Notes: generated by a model not told the origin, from the sequence alone. A stretch of 64,000 nucleotides of DNA from Helichrysum umbraculigerum (GCA_949592205.1 CATIUR010000004.1:7939001-8003000), one strand, 5' to 3'; positions 11,750 through 23,929 are shown, counted from the stretch's first letter. Numbers and translations are program-made.

Positions 11750-12814
11750 TGTAACATCCTCGTTACCGGCCTAGGAGAAATTTGGTAATGTACTAAATTC
11801 ATTTGATTATTTAATTGAGTTTAGAAATAATTAGTATTATTTGGCTAATTGAAATAAATATGTCCAGTGGTCAAATGACTTATTGGGATACATGAATTAT
11901 TACTTGTGTTAAATTATTATAGTTGACGGTATAATAATATATATTTTCACGTAAACGGTTCTTAGGTTCCAGACAATAGATTTAGAGCGGGTATTATTTG
12001 GTAACCAACTTATACCCAACTTTGGGGATGGATCGGCTCATTGTTTCCCTCCCCAATTTTTATAACTCCCCAAAATAAACACATACATTGAGTTTGAGAT
12101 AGAAATCAAAAGAAGAAAACTTTGGTCAATCGATTAGAGCTTGGATTCGTGGTTCCACTGAACAACATCATCATCTACCTTACTCTTATCTCGATTGTAA
12201 GTTAAATTGCTTTGATTATGTGTGTTTATGTGTTAGGGTTTGATATAATAGATAAATGAATGATTATGCTTAGGTTGATGATTTAGGAAGTTAGTTGTGG
12301 TTGGAACTTGTAGTAGGATGATACTTGAAGTCACTCATTTGCTATAATCGTGTATTGTAGCTGGAACTTGGTGATTTGTGGTTTTGGTTCGAGTTTGGTT
12401 TTGCAGAAACTGGGCGTGCTTGATGTTCTTGGGAATCCGGCGGATTCACGGGAATCCGGTCGGATTCCCCCTTTTTATGTCAGTCTAGATCATATGGGAA
12501 TCCGGTCGTATTCCTTGGAATCCGGCGGATTCAGATACCGGATTCATGGGAATCCGGCGTATTCCGAGGGCGTATTCCTTAGTTAGGGTTCTGTCCCAAA
12601 TTGGAGCTGAAAGGGGGTGGGAATACGGCGGATTCATGGGAATCCGACCGTATTCATTTGAATCCGGCGGATTCCCATGGAATCCGGCGGATTCCCACTG
12701 TTTGCAGCTTTTGTCATTTTAGTTGCTAGAACCTGTGTCAATCAACTTGTATGCTACCTTTATGATACTTAATGCTTGTTGAACTGATATTGAGTGTTTA
12801 ATGAAAGTTATATA
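11750..12814 (+). repeat. 3' LTR of E1, left part
   Basis: Begins TGTAACATCC like the 5' LTR and matches it up to atata at 12810-12814, where the solo LTR enters. It contains the palindrome cluster (about 12432-12697) and the ttccagacaatag block (about 11965-11979). Confidence 0.92.
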
Positions 12815-14995
12815 TGTAACATCCTGTTTCTGGGCCTGGAAATAAATTGTATTTTAATAAGTTCGGTTTGTTTATTTAATAATAAACAAGTAAAAGAGCC
12901 TCAGTTTTTATAGTGACTAATAAATTATTGCTTGTTTTAATTTATTAAAGTTGACGGTAAAATAAAAGTATTTTGACTTACGGGTATTTTCGGGTTCCAG
13001 ACAATAGGCTAGGAACGGGTATAATTTATACTAAATAAGAATTGGGGTCGGTGTGTGGACCGACTCATTCCACCAAACTCTTTTCCTTTGTTTTCTTTGA
13101 AATCCTCTCAAACCTCACCTCTCATCTCTTTGGAATTAAATCAAGAACACAAAATAGAGATTTAATCTAGCTAAAGGGAAAGTGATTTCATCATCATCTC
13201 TAGCTTCTTCTCCATTTGATTGTAAGTAAATTTAGTATTCTTGAGTATATTTCATGGAAGTGGTAAAATGATGAACATAAGTGATTTGTATGAATTGAAG
13301 CTTGAAAATCATGTTTTGTTAATTACTTGTTGATTATTCATTGAAATTAGTTGATTACATGGTGATTATATGCTAGAATTTGTTAGTGTTCTTCAAGTTG
13401 AGTTCATAGCTTAGGGTTTGGTGATTTTGGTGAATTAGATGATGATGCATGATTTAGAGGATGTTAGAATTGTTGTTTGTCGTTATATTATGTTTATGGA
13501 AGATATTTGTGGTCTTTTACATGGTAAATTCGAGTTGTAAACTGATTTGGTGATAAATTTGGGTTAGGGTTCGTATTTTGAGTTCAGGTCTGGCTTTGCT
13601 GTAAATCGCTCGAACGCGATCCCGGTGGCCTCGGCCGGATCGCGTTCCACAGTTATAATTTGATGTCGAGTCGTTTTGTTCTTGTGAACGCGATCCTGAA
13701 CCTCTATTCCGGATCGCGTTGCTCTTTGTATTTTGAGTCAAATTGGTTTTGTTCTTGTGAACGCGATCCCGTCTCATTTCCTGGATCGCGTTGCCTAGTG
13801 TAATCTCGCAACAGAATATTTTTATAAAGAGGAACGCGATCCAGCCACATTTTCCCGGATCGCGTTTGCATGAATTATTTTGAAGGATTTTGTAAATTTT
13901 GAAAATGCATAAGTGTTTAGAAGATAGTGTATTTAGTGGCACTTTATGCTTAGAAATATATGTTTTGAATGATGATTATAATGTGGATAATATTATGATT
14001 AATATAAGGATTCGTGGTAAGTGTTAAACCGTTACTGACTTGATGTTGTTGTTGTTTCCAGATAAGCGGACGGCCACTCAGTAAGATAAGACCTCTGAGT
14101 TGGCGATCAGACGTAAATATTTGGTGAGTGGAATTGTAGTCCTCGGTTCCACCCAGTTGTAACGGGTTCGGTTACAACGGGTAACCAGGATGGTTTATAT
14201 TAGTAGGTTGTTGTTATTGGTCGTACCGGTACCAGTCTTGTCTGTTTGTTTATATTGCTGATTATATGAGTTGTTGTGCGATTGTTGTTGAATTGTTGAT
14301 CAGTTGTGAACAGTTGTGAACTGTTGCTTGTTGTTGTGTGTTTTTGCATTGTGAATGCAACGTGGTTGTTTTCAGAGGTCAACTGCTGTCTGGGTTGGGT
14401 TTGGGTACTACTGTGTAGTTGTCGAGGTTTCTTTGAGACACATAGTTGAGAACAAGCCTAGTCAGTGAAGGTAGTACTCAAGCTATCGGTTGATTACTGG
14501 GATTGGCTTGGCGCCCAGTAGTCGTGGTTTCTGGGTTGGATGGATACCAGGAACCGCCGGTCCTCTTGACGTTATGTGCTTATGTGTTTAATTGTTGTTG
14601 TTGCTTTGTTGTAAGACTCGTTATGAGTGGGTTGAACCGTCGGTTACGGTTCCATTCACTTAGCATTGGCTAATCCCTCGTTGTTTAATGTTTTGCAGAT
14701 TGTGGTTAGTTGATGTAGATGTAGATGTTCGGGTTGTAGATGTTGACTGGAAGTTTGACTAAAGCTTGGCGCAACTCTGACCTTTTGTGAATGTCTTTTG
14801 GAAAACGTTTTATATAAGCCCGTTTGTGTTAATATGGTTGTAAATGTTTAACTAATGTTGTCATACTTTGTAGTCGTTAAACCTGGAAGCATTGTAAGTC
14901 GGTAAATGTTTTGTTTTGGGGGACTTGCGCTTCCGATTTTCGAAATATAATATATAAATGATATGTTTTGGTTTGCGTAAGGAGTGGGCCTTACA
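12815..14995 (+). mobile_element. Solo LTR nested in the E1 3' LTR
   Basis: 2181 bp starting TGTAACATCC and ending CCTTACA, flanked by the exact duplication atata (12810-12814 and 14996-15000). The uninterrupted target is seen in the E1 5' LTR. There is no PBS, coding region or second LTR, so it arose by LTR-LTR recombination or is a remnant. It has the same parts as other LTRs here: gggttccagacaatag (about 12992-13006), a donor-like ttgtaagtaa (about 13220), a palindrome cluster, a leader exon (14062-14123) and an intron-end block (about 14656-14698). Confidence 0.93.
13612..13867 (+). repeat. Palindrome cluster, word AACGCGATCC/GGATCGCGTT (solo LTR)
   Basis: Four stem pairs, each aacgcgatcc followed 10-16 bases later by its complement ggatcgcgtt, give four successive hairpins. 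The solo LTR at 42784-45070 uses the same word in decayed form. Confidence 0.85.
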
Positions 14996-15823
14996 ATATA
15001 TCATATGAAATGAGTATTAACTTGTAATCTTCTTGTATTCTCAGATAAACCGAAGACTCAATAATATTAGACCTTTGAGTGAAGACGGTGACTGTGAAGG
15101 GTGAGTGGATCATTGACTTTCAATCTAAATTAGTTGTAACAATCTGGTTACAACGGGTAAACATGTTCTACTGTTATACATTGTATAAATTGCATATTGC
15201 CATGATGATTATGGAATGTGCTATCTTGTCAGGGGTCAATATGAAATTGGGTTTGGATACTGTTACTTTGGACGACATGATGACTTTGTACATGTGTTGT
15301 TTATTGAAATCATGTCGTATGTAGTAATGGTACTAAACTATCGGTAAGACCACTGTTTGGCCTTCAGTGGTTATAAGTGTTACTTGGGGAACCACCGCGG
15401 CATGAGGGTACCTCAAGGACCACCGATCCTCTTTGATGTATTTGTTATGATGCTTTGTGGTGATCAATTGCTATGATAGTTTAGATTGATAGTTGTGATC
15501 TATTCACTTAGCTTCGTGCTAATCCCTCTCCTCACTTCTTGCAGATTACTTTTGTTGTGGGTGGGCAAGAAGTTAGTTGGAAGAATGTTTGACTGCCTAC
15601 TCTGACTATACGACATGTAGTCGTTTATAAACTTATGTTTTGGAATTTAAATAACACCTAACTTAATGTTGTAGCTGATGTGGTTATTGTACCAACTTAT
15701 CATGCAGGCATAGATTGTGTTTTGGGAATTATGTTATACGCAATCTATAGTGCATGATTTGTATTTAATCGCTTCCGATATATGTTTAAAAAAAAATGTC
15801 TCTTTAAATATTGTGGTGTTATA
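14996..15823 (+). repeat. 3' LTR of E1, right part
   Basis: Resumes exactly where the left part stopped (atata duplicated) and ends GTGTTATA at 15823, followed by the E1 target duplication gtata. It includes the second copy of the leader exon (15045-15100). Confidence 0.92.
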
Positions 15824-16006
15824 GTATAGCTTGTGAGATCTCTAATCGAAGAAAAAAAGACGCGAATATGTAATTTTTATAATTTATGGACATACGGTTT
15901 GTGAGATATTTAATTTTAAGGGTAAAGGTGAAAATGAGATTTGTAAAGAAATGGAACAATCCTATAAGTTCTCTCATTCCCTACTTTTTTGTCATTCTTA
16001 TTTGAA

Positions 16007-16009
<3 letters not shown>

Positions 16010-16083
<74 letters not shown>
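16010..16083. repeat. (TA)n microsatellite
   Basis: About 37 uninterrupted TA units. From 15829 to here the sequence is AT-rich with no gene seen. Confidence 0.95.
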
Positions 16084-16087
<4 letters not shown>

Positions 16088-16220
16088 GGGAGTATAAATA
16101 ATGGCTCCAGGATTTACCACATAGGCAATGATGACATGTGGCAACTTTTTAAATTTTCAATTAACAAATAGTTTAATCAAAATAGTAATTATTTAATAAT
16201 ATTATCTTATATTAAATTAA

Positions 16221-16249
16221 CTAGTTTAAGACCCGCAAAATTTGCGGGT
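16221..16249 (-). mobile_element. Helitron 3' terminus (minus strand)
   Basis: On the minus strand a perfect GC-topped hairpin (acccgc/gcgggt, plus 16231-16249) is followed after a few bases by CTAG and then host T. That is the Helitron 3' end signature (hairpin, then CTRR). The body should extend rightward to about 17.6-17.9 kb. I could not fix the 5' TC end and see no Rep/helicase coding, so it would be non-autonomous. Confidence 0.45.
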
Positions 16250-17623
16250 TGACTTTATGATATATCTTATATGGATGTGTTACATGGATTTAATAAGTGT
16301 TTTGGTGTTGGTGTACGGTACATCGGTTTGTATTGTTTTAATTTTAAATGAAACAAGTATAATGGATTTGAATTGTGATAGATTTTGGATTGATGAGTCC
16401 AAACACATGAATTAATTAATAGGGATATATTGTGTATGATATCACTTTGTTATTTGTATTGATATTTAATAATACTATATTATTTAACATCGTACGAATA
16501 TGTTTTTTCAAATAAGCAAATTTACCGGTTTAGCAGTTAATACTATTTTGTACTTATAAAATAACACTCTTTGTAGTGCATTGGTGGTTTTCGTTCATCT
16601 AAGTTACTCTCTGTAATTTAAATCAACAACCTATAATACATTACTTTATCTTTTAAACTTTGATGAAAGGTGACAAAACATGATAACTCAAATGCAGGCT
16701 CTACTGACCCGAATGACGTTAATACAGCCTTAAAAGATTAAATGGTAATTTATTTCAGGGATGTAGATCGAGATGTAGAGAAATTAGTGACAAAAGAGTA
16801 AATTAATTAATCAGTAATTGATAATATTGTGCATGATACCACTTCCTTTTTGTATTTGTATTGTTCCTTTAATAATAATACTATATACTATATTATATAC
16901 CGAAACTTTGAATTAGTTAATTAAAAAGTTAAATTGTTAGCTTTAAGATTTTAAATCTTGTAATTCAGTATCGTTTTTTTCCGTGTTTTAAATCTGTGTC
17001 GTATTTCAATAGCCAATTTTTTTTTGTTTCGCCAAAATTACATACAAGAGGATAACCGAAACCCGCGAATAAATATGAAAAACCGATGGGTAATACTAAT
17101 TGGGTACCCAACGGGTATTAGGCCGGGTATCAGTACGAATATTTTAAACCAGTATGTGTACAGATACACTAAAATTCACCGGAAACCGACCCGTTGGTAT
17201 CCATAATCCAAGCATTGTAAATTAGAAATTGATAAAAGAATTCAAAAAAGGCGGTAGTATGGGTACAAATATACTAAAATCTCTCGGAACCCGGCCCGTT
17301 GGAATCCATGATCCAAAAATTGTAAATTAGAAATTGATAAAAGGATTCTAAATAGTAAGTCGTATAAGAATTTAAATAACTAGGCGATGGAATGAAGTTA
17401 TGATTTTTTTTGGAATTGAAAATAACTTATTGGGGTTTTTTTTCAGAAAAAAATAAATTAAATAAGATTGTAAGAAGAGTTTGAATTATAGAATAAATAA
17501 TAATTTTAAAATATTTGGAGGATTATCTACAATTAAAGGAAAAACAGATGATTTATATTTTAAATATTGAAGGGTGTATATTGTAAATATAGAAAGGTAA
17601 ATTAGTCTTTTAGTCACATAATA
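16250..17623. other. Non-coding, probable Helitron body
   Basis: AT-rich with no ORF of note. At 17080-17310 it contains two related segments (acccgttggtatccat and cccgttggaatccatg, each followed by atccaa and ttgtaaattagaaattg), a local duplication. Confidence 0.4.
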
Positions 17624-17634
17624 ATGAGATTAAT

Positions 17635-17811
17635 TTTTTTTTTTGGAAACGGCAAATAACTCCTGCGGGTCAGTAATGGAGTATCATCGTGCCACTACTA
17701 CTAACGCCACCTTTTTGCCCCACCTAAGAGGAAACCCTCTGGAGAGGCTCGAACCCGAGACCTCTCCTTCATCAGGAAAACCCCTTACCACCAGGCTATT
17801 AACCTGATGGC
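17635..17811 (-). mobile_element. tRNA-derived SINE (minus strand)
   Basis: On the minus strand, an A-box-like tagcctggtggtaaggg and a B box ggttcgagcc lie about 30 bases apart near the 5' end. The element ends in an A-rich tail (plus-strand T run at 17635). The direct repeat atgagattaat flanks it exactly (17624-17634 and 17812-17822). It is an RNA polymerase III retroelement moved by LINE enzymes in trans. Confidence 0.85.
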
Positions 17812-18157
17812 ATGAGATTAATGATGTCATGAAATAAATAAAGGGTTAGATCTTAATTGTTGATCTCCATCTAATGGTATATATTCTCTCGAGATTTGAG
17901 ATTTTTCTTTTAATATATAAAATAAGATAGAAGATAATTAATATACACATATATAGAGTTTAGTTATTGTACGAAGACAATTAAAATAAAAAGGGTAGGA
18001 AGCATTTGTAACCGTCTGATTGATTTCAAACACGGATGTAAAAGTAGAGCATGTGCAATGGTTTTTTTGTACTCAATATTTAACAACGTCGACATTTTTT
18101 TTTTATTTTTTTTGCACAATATAAAATATCTATTCATATCAATAAAAGGATTACATC

Positions 18158-18668
18158 TAGGCCTGTAAGCGAACCGAACGTTCGGCGAACTATTCGTGAA
18201 CCGTTCGGCGGAAAGTTCGTTTATGTTCGTTCGATTCGTTATATGAACGAACATGAACAAATTTTTACGTTCGTTTAATTATATGAACGAACATGAACAC
18301 ATGTCTCGTTCGTTCATTTACGTTCGTGAACGTTCGATAACATGTTCGTGAACGTCCGGTTAAATATTCGTTTATTAACTAATAGTTTAATTAAATTAAT
18401 ACATATTTGTATATCTTATTTTGATTAAGCTAAATATCAAATAGAATATTATTAATATATTGATTATTTCTTTTAATAATATTAAACATTTAGATATATT
18501 TACCTTACATTTCTCTGTCACAATTCCCTCCACTCCAATCACACCTCCACTATCTCCCTCAACTAGTTCCAGATCTGCTGCTCTTTCCAACGATCGGACC
18601 AAGCAAAAGAGTTTATTTTCATATTGTGATCGTTTTATAATGTTGAATATGCATCGCAAAGTTTCTAG

Positions 18669-18707
<39 letters not shown>

Positions 18708-18941
18708 CGTTTATGTTTGTTGAGGTTCGTTTAAGGTATTAACGAAGAAATGGATTAAATTATGTGTTTGTTCGTGTACGTTCGTATGTGTTCGTGAACA
18801 AACAAATTTTCTTAGTGAACGAACATGAACAACAAAATCCGTTCGCTTATCCGTTCGTGTTCGTTCATTTGTTCGTCAAAACCTTAATGAACGAACACGA
18901 ACAGACTCCGTTCGTGTTCGTTCGGTTCGTTTACAGGCCTA
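18158..18941. mobile_element. hAT-type MITE rich in GTTCG words
   Basis: 784 bp with terminal inverted repeat TAGGCCTGTAA and an exact 8-bp duplication attacatc (18150-18157 and 18942-18949), which indicates the hAT superfamily. Both ends are filled with degenerate repeats of gttcgttc/gaacgaac. The middle (18470-18660) is ordinary sequence with a short open frame, possibly captured. A (TA)n run lies at 18670-18704. There is no transposase. Confidence 0.88.
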
Positions 18942-18949
18942 ATTACATC

Positions 18950-19361
18950 TCATCCCAAAGCTACATACGTGCCAATCTTTAGAAGACAAGACAAAATAAA
19001 AACATAATAATTTGCTTATGCCAATCAGCACATGCTCTTTCAACCTATCCATCACTCTGCCTCTTTTTGATCTAAGAAATTATCACTATATGGCCCCAAT
19101 TCAATTGATCTTCACCTACCCAATTTAAATAACATCTCATTCTCATACCATTTTAAAGGGTCCTAATAAAGCTACCATTCTTTTTGTACTTTTCCCCATT
19201 TCCTACCCCCTCACCCATATAATCAATTTTTTTATTATTTTCTAGGTATACCCTCTGCTTTTTCTAATTCCTACCCTCTGTTTAGTCTAAAACTGAAACT
19301 GATTCTGTACTGAATTGGACCGATCTTAGATAAAACTGGATTGGAAAAGAACTGGACTGGG
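18950..19361. other. Intergenic, nothing recognised
   Basis: Pyrimidine-rich, AT-rich sequence between two hAT MITEs. No coding or repeat signature seen. Confidence 0.6.
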
Positions 19362-19369
19362 ACTGGAAG

Positions 19370-20358
19370 TAGAGATGAGCAAAACAGTCTAAGACTGAAA
19401 CTGGTCCTAACCGGACTGGGACCGGTCCTAGAAAAACTGGACTGGGAAAAAGACTGGACTGGTCCTAGGACTGCCTGACAATCCTAATTCAGTCCTACTT
19501 TTCGGTCAGAAGACTGGTTAAAAACGACTGAAATCAGTTTAAACTGGTTAAAGACTGAAACTGGTTTAAAACTGGCAAAAAGACTGAAATGTATTATAAG
19601 CTATTTATGTTTATTTATTGTTTATTAACTTTTTTCTTTCCTTTAGGGGTGAGCTTGGTACCATACCGGTACTGAACCGGACCGAACCGGTTGGTACCGG
19701 TTTGTTTTTGGCCCCAAATCAAATACCGAATACCTTACCACTTGTATCGGTTCGGTACAGGTTCGGTCCGGGTCCGGTGCGGTTCCGGTTCGGTTTAGGT
19801 ATTTTGGTGTGTATGTACCATACCGGTACCGAACCGGTTGGTTTCGGTTTGTTTTTTGCCCCAAATCAAATACCGAATACCGTACCAATTGTATCGGTTC
19901 GGTACCAGTTCGGTTCGGGACCGGTACGGTTCCGGTTCGGTTTCGGTATTTCGATGTTCATGCTCATCCCTACTTTCCTTATAAAATTTAAATTTAGGTC
20001 AAATTGTATTTAATACATTTTTATTTCTTTATTTATAAACTTTTATTTATTTTCACATCAACAATTTCAATTATATACATTTTAATTTAATCATACTTCA
20101 CATTTATTGATTTAATCTATTGGTTTTAAAATTTTATTGTAACTATTGACAAAATTGTCGACCATGAAAAAAAAGACTGGAAATGACTGAAACTGGACTG
20201 GGACTGGACTGAAATTCTAAGAAAAACTGGCAAAACTGGCAAAAAACTGAACTGATGGACCAGTCCTAGAAAAGACTGATTTTTAATTTTCTGTTAAAAA
20301 ACTGGACTTTTTTGAACTGGACTGAAAACCAGTTTTATCTGGTCTTTGCTCATCTCTA
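19370..20358. mobile_element. hAT-type MITE rich in ACTGG words
   Basis: 989 bp with terminal inverted repeat TAGAGATGAGCAAA and an exact 8-bp duplication actggaag (19362-19369 and 20359-20366). Its arms consist of degenerate actgga/tccagt words. It is split by a second MITE at 19644-19972. There is no transposase. Confidence 0.9.
19644..19972. mobile_element. hAT-type MITE rich in ACCGGT words, nested
   Basis: 329 bp, termini TAGGGGTGAGC and GCTCATCCCTA, exact 8-bp duplication ctttcctt (19636-19643 and 19973-19980). The interior is almost wholly degenerate accggtaccg/gaaccgg repeats. Open frames across it (for example 19618-20013) are repeat artefacts. Confidence 0.92.
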
Positions 20359-20537
20359 ACTGGAAGTACACCTGTAATTTTGAGGGTGTCTTTGTATTAA
20401 ATAACTTGAATTTCCCAAACCACATAAATCCCCATTTGTTCAACTACTCCATGTATCACCATCATAATATAATAATTGCTCAAAATATCTCCGTCTTCGA
20501 CTCCACACAAATGTAACAAACATCAGGTTATATTATA

Positions 20538-21859
20538 GGGTTTAAGTCAGCGATCGCCAACGAACTTTCCATTTTGTCCCTAGATCACCAATCAACCGGT
20601 TTTATTACCGTGATCACCATCGAACTTTCAAATTTCATTTCCGAGATCACCAACCATCGAACTTTCAAGAATCACTATCTGACGTGGCATTGCCACGTAG
20701 GTATTTTAATGACGTGGCATTGCCACGTAGGTATTTTTAATGATGTGACAATGCCACGTCAGATGGTGATTCTGGTTGTCACAAAAAGTACATGGTTGGT
20801 GATCTCGGAACGAAATTTAAAAGTTCGATGGTGATCTCGGGACAAAATGGAAAGTTCATTGGTGATCGCTGACTTAAACCCTTTTATAATCAAAAGGAAC
20901 TCAATCTCAATTGATCATAAAATCACGTTAGGTAATCACTAATAATCAAACAATAATCAAGGATCATCAAATAAAATACACCTGATTTTGACTTTTTTAA
21001 AAATCGCTTCGGCTCCTGTCACGAGTGGGTAGAAGAAGCAAGAAGAATCGGAGGTTTTTGTTAGTTCATTCATTTTTTTCGGTTTCTCGGTTCGAATACG
21101 TTATACCTTTTCATTTGATTATGATTTCGATTTCATTTTCGGGTTTGAGTTTCTGTAACGTTATGATTGGCTAAATTATTTATGTATTTACTTAGATGAT
21201 GATATTTAGATGATGGTTTGATTATTGATTTGTGAAAGATATTGGATTTTATGAACGTTTATGTGTTTATTTGATGATCCTTGAAAAGGAATAACGTATT
21301 CGAACCGAGAAACTGAAAAAATGAATGAACTAACAAAAACCTCCAATTCTTCTTGCTTCTTCTACCCACTCGTGATAGGAGCCGAAGCGATTTTTAAAAA
21401 AGTCAAAATCGGGTGTATTTTATTTGATGATCCTTGATTATTGTTTGATTATTAGCGATTACTTAACGTGATTTTATGATCAATTGAGATTGGGTTCCTT
21501 TTAATTATAAAAGGGTTTAAGTCCGTGATCGCCAATGAACTTTCCATTTTGTCCCGAGATCACCATCGAACTTTCAAATTTCGTTCCGAGATCACCAACC
21601 ATATACTTTTTTGTGACAACCAGAATCACTATATGACGTGGCATTGCCACGTCATTAAAAAATACCTACGTGGCAATGCCACGTCATTAAAAAATACCTA
21701 CGTGGCAATGCCACGTCAGATGGTGATTCTTGAAAGTTCGATGGTTGGTGATCTCGGAACGAAATTTGAAAGTTCGATGGTGATCACGGTAATAAAACCG
21801 GTTGATTGGTGATCTCGGGACAAAATGAAAAGTTCGTTGGCGATCGCTGACTTAAACCC
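20538..21859. mobile_element. Long foldback element, Mutator-like (9-bp TSD)
   Basis: 1322 bp. The two halves are near-perfect reverse complements of each other for about 575 bp, around a spacer of about 170 bp (roughly 21115-21285). The ends are GGGTTTAAGTCAGCGATCGC and its complement. The duplication tatattata is exact (20529-20537 and 21860-21868), and 9 bp suits Mutator-like transposition. Each arm's outer part (20538-20881 and 21513-21859) is itself a terminal-inverted-repeat unit beginning gggtttaag and ending cttaaaccc, so the element is a hairpin made of two smaller hairpins. Any transcript would be a long double-stranded RNA. No coding capacity. Confidence 0.9.
20680..20765. repeat. 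ACGTGGC palindromes in foldback arm
   Basis: tgacgtggcattgccacgt repeats about every 30 bases, three times here and again at about 21634-21720. It contains the ACGTGGC core known from G-box/ABRE bZIP sites. Regulatory activity is not shown. Confidence 0.7.
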
Positions 21860-21868
21860 TATATTATA

Positions 21869-22712
21869 TGTTCATCTCGTGCGTCTTCTTCTCTGCAGAA
21901 TTGTTTAATCATTTTTTTAATAACCTTGACTTGATGGCGTCTCCTAATTCTTGGTTCCATATCAGGCTGAAAACACTCTCTTTTCTTTATGGGTTGTTCT
22001 ATATTTCTAAATCTGAACGAAAATACTGTATAAATCTTTTATACAAATCCATTGATTCTTGATTGGTCATAATTTTTGTCACTGGATTTGGGGTTTATTA
22101 TCAATGAAATTGATCCACAACTAATCCATATAGCGATACACAATCATTAATTAATCCATTGATGAACAACAATTTTGATGCACCGATTACCCATGGTTAT
22201 TGATACACAATTTCAAATCAAATATATGAACTGCTAAAAAAATCATGTACCTGTTAACATTTGATTCACAATTTCAATAACCATTGATTTTTTAACCTTC
22301 TAACCGTACATAAAAAACTACGGAGTAATTGAAGTTTTAAAATAATAAGTCTTGATGCACGGTTATTATACACTAATTGATGCACACCCACAAACTAATT
22401 GATGCACCTCCACTGATAACAAGTATAGTGAATTAATTTCAATAGCAAACAGAACTCAAAATGATTTTGGTTTTACAGCAGAGAAGAAGAGATTATATAA
22501 TTTTAATGTGTAATACACTAATACCCTAGAATAGATTACCCTTTGACTCAAATGCTTGGTGGACCTAAAGTTATAAGCTTAAAAATAGACCTGCAGATTA
22601 TGATCGGTGAATGTAAAAAGTTGATTTGATGAGATTAGGATAAATAAAAAAATCAACCAATAAAATTAGTAGGTCTATTTTTAGTTTGTCTAATTAAAAA
22701 TGTATAGCATTA
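21869..22712. other. Intergenic, nothing recognised
   Basis: AT-rich. The phrase aattgatgcac recurs at 22370-22420. The small open frame at 21868-22062 has no family resemblance. Confidence 0.5.
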
Positions 22713-23929
22713 CGGGTTGTTTACTTTTTTTTTCATTAAGTTCTATATGGATATAGATAGCAGAATGGGTAAATGGGTATCAATGGCTATATGCAGTAAT
22801 CAGTGAATGAATAATATTGTTTACTTTTGATGCTGAATAAACCGTCTGAATGATAAAAATGACTATTTTACCCCTGAGTTATATAAACATTTTGTCATGA
22901 TAAGTTCATGTATTCAAAATTTAAAAAGCTTATAACATTATTAACATTATAAGAGAGTTAATAAATACAACAACTGTACAACAGTTATTGCATATGATAC
23001 AAGTATTCAAAGCACAATTTTGGTGTATGAATAACTTTTATTTGTTGTATTTATCAGCGCCCCATTATAAAGGATTAAATTATACCCATTATTGTATTGA
23101 TTTTATCAACAGTTTACCAAGTTTAACACCATCAAGTACTACAAATGAACAATCAAATAATCCGTAAATTCAATTTATTTCTTTTTTCCAATCACCCACT
23201 TGAGGAAATTGAATCACTTTCGATTATTAGCAATCAAAAAAAATCTTCCCATGCCCTCATCAACTCAAAATTACACCACACCATCACGCTTTCCACCATC
23301 ACCTCCGTCCTCCGATACACCTACCACTTGTCTCCCAATATATACTGCCAATTTAACAAAATATTATGTTTTCCTTAAGTTAATTTATTCCAAATGAACA
23401 ATTACCTTCACTTAAAATCAATAAAACTTCGACACCAACACCATTACAAAAAAACCCATTATATAAACGTTTGATTTTCGTCGGTGTATAAAAGAACATA
23501 AACTACAAATAAGTAATTGATTTGAGAGGAACGCGCACTCAAAGACGGATGGAGGTCGATAGTATAATGGTCGAAGGCGGTCCTCGCATATGCAAACTTC
23601 GTCCGAGTAGCTTCTTGTGGTTGACGGATCCACAGGATTTGGTTGCCGGAGCATTTGGCGGTGGTCGACAGAGCTACATGAGGTGGTCGTGGAGTATCAC
23701 ACAATAGAAGAGATCTGAGGTAGAAGATAAAACAAAAAGGAGGGGAGAGGGTAGTATTGTAAAAAGAATGAGCTATATGGATACAAGTGATGTTTTTGAA
23801 ATTACCGAATAATCTACTTGGATAGTCATTTCATTAATTTAAGTCCTATGTAAACACTCACCATTGATGACCGAATAAGTCATTCCCTGATCAACTCAGT
23901 CCATTAAGCTGATAGTAAACAGCCCCTCA
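22713..23929. mobile_element. Possible TIR DNA transposon remnant
   Basis: The ends gggttgtttac (left) and gtaaacagccc (right) are inverted repeats, and the next 15 bases are loosely related (cattaag and ttaatg). No clean target duplication is visible and no transposase is seen. The call is tentative. Confidence 0.3.

Larger units (their letters stand above)
4947..15823 (+). mobile_element. Complete Ty3/gypsy chromovirus E1 (Tekay/Del-like)
   Basis: Two LTRs flank PBS, a single gag-pol frame and polypurine tract. The 5-bp target duplication gtata is exact (4942-4946 and 15824-15828). The LTRs begin TGTAACATCC and end GTGTTATA. Removing the nested solo LTR from the 3' copy leaves 1888 bp against 1911 bp in the 5' copy. 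The difference is a 20-bp palindrome unit plus 3 bp near an A-run. I count about nine substitutions by eye, roughly 0.5 percent, so the insertion is recent. Intact gag-pol, PBS, PPT and LTRs suggest possible autonomy. The integrase-before-chromodomain order and long LTRs point to the chromovirus branch; the exact clade is inferred. Confidence 0.93.

Noticed and set aside
13517..13942. 141-codon minus-strand frame
   Set aside because: Runs through the palindrome cluster of the solo LTR; no domain, and present only because the repeat lacks stops.
19618..20013. 131-codon frame rich in Arg, Pro and Gly
   Set aside because: Translation of accggtaccg repeats in a nested MITE; not a gene.
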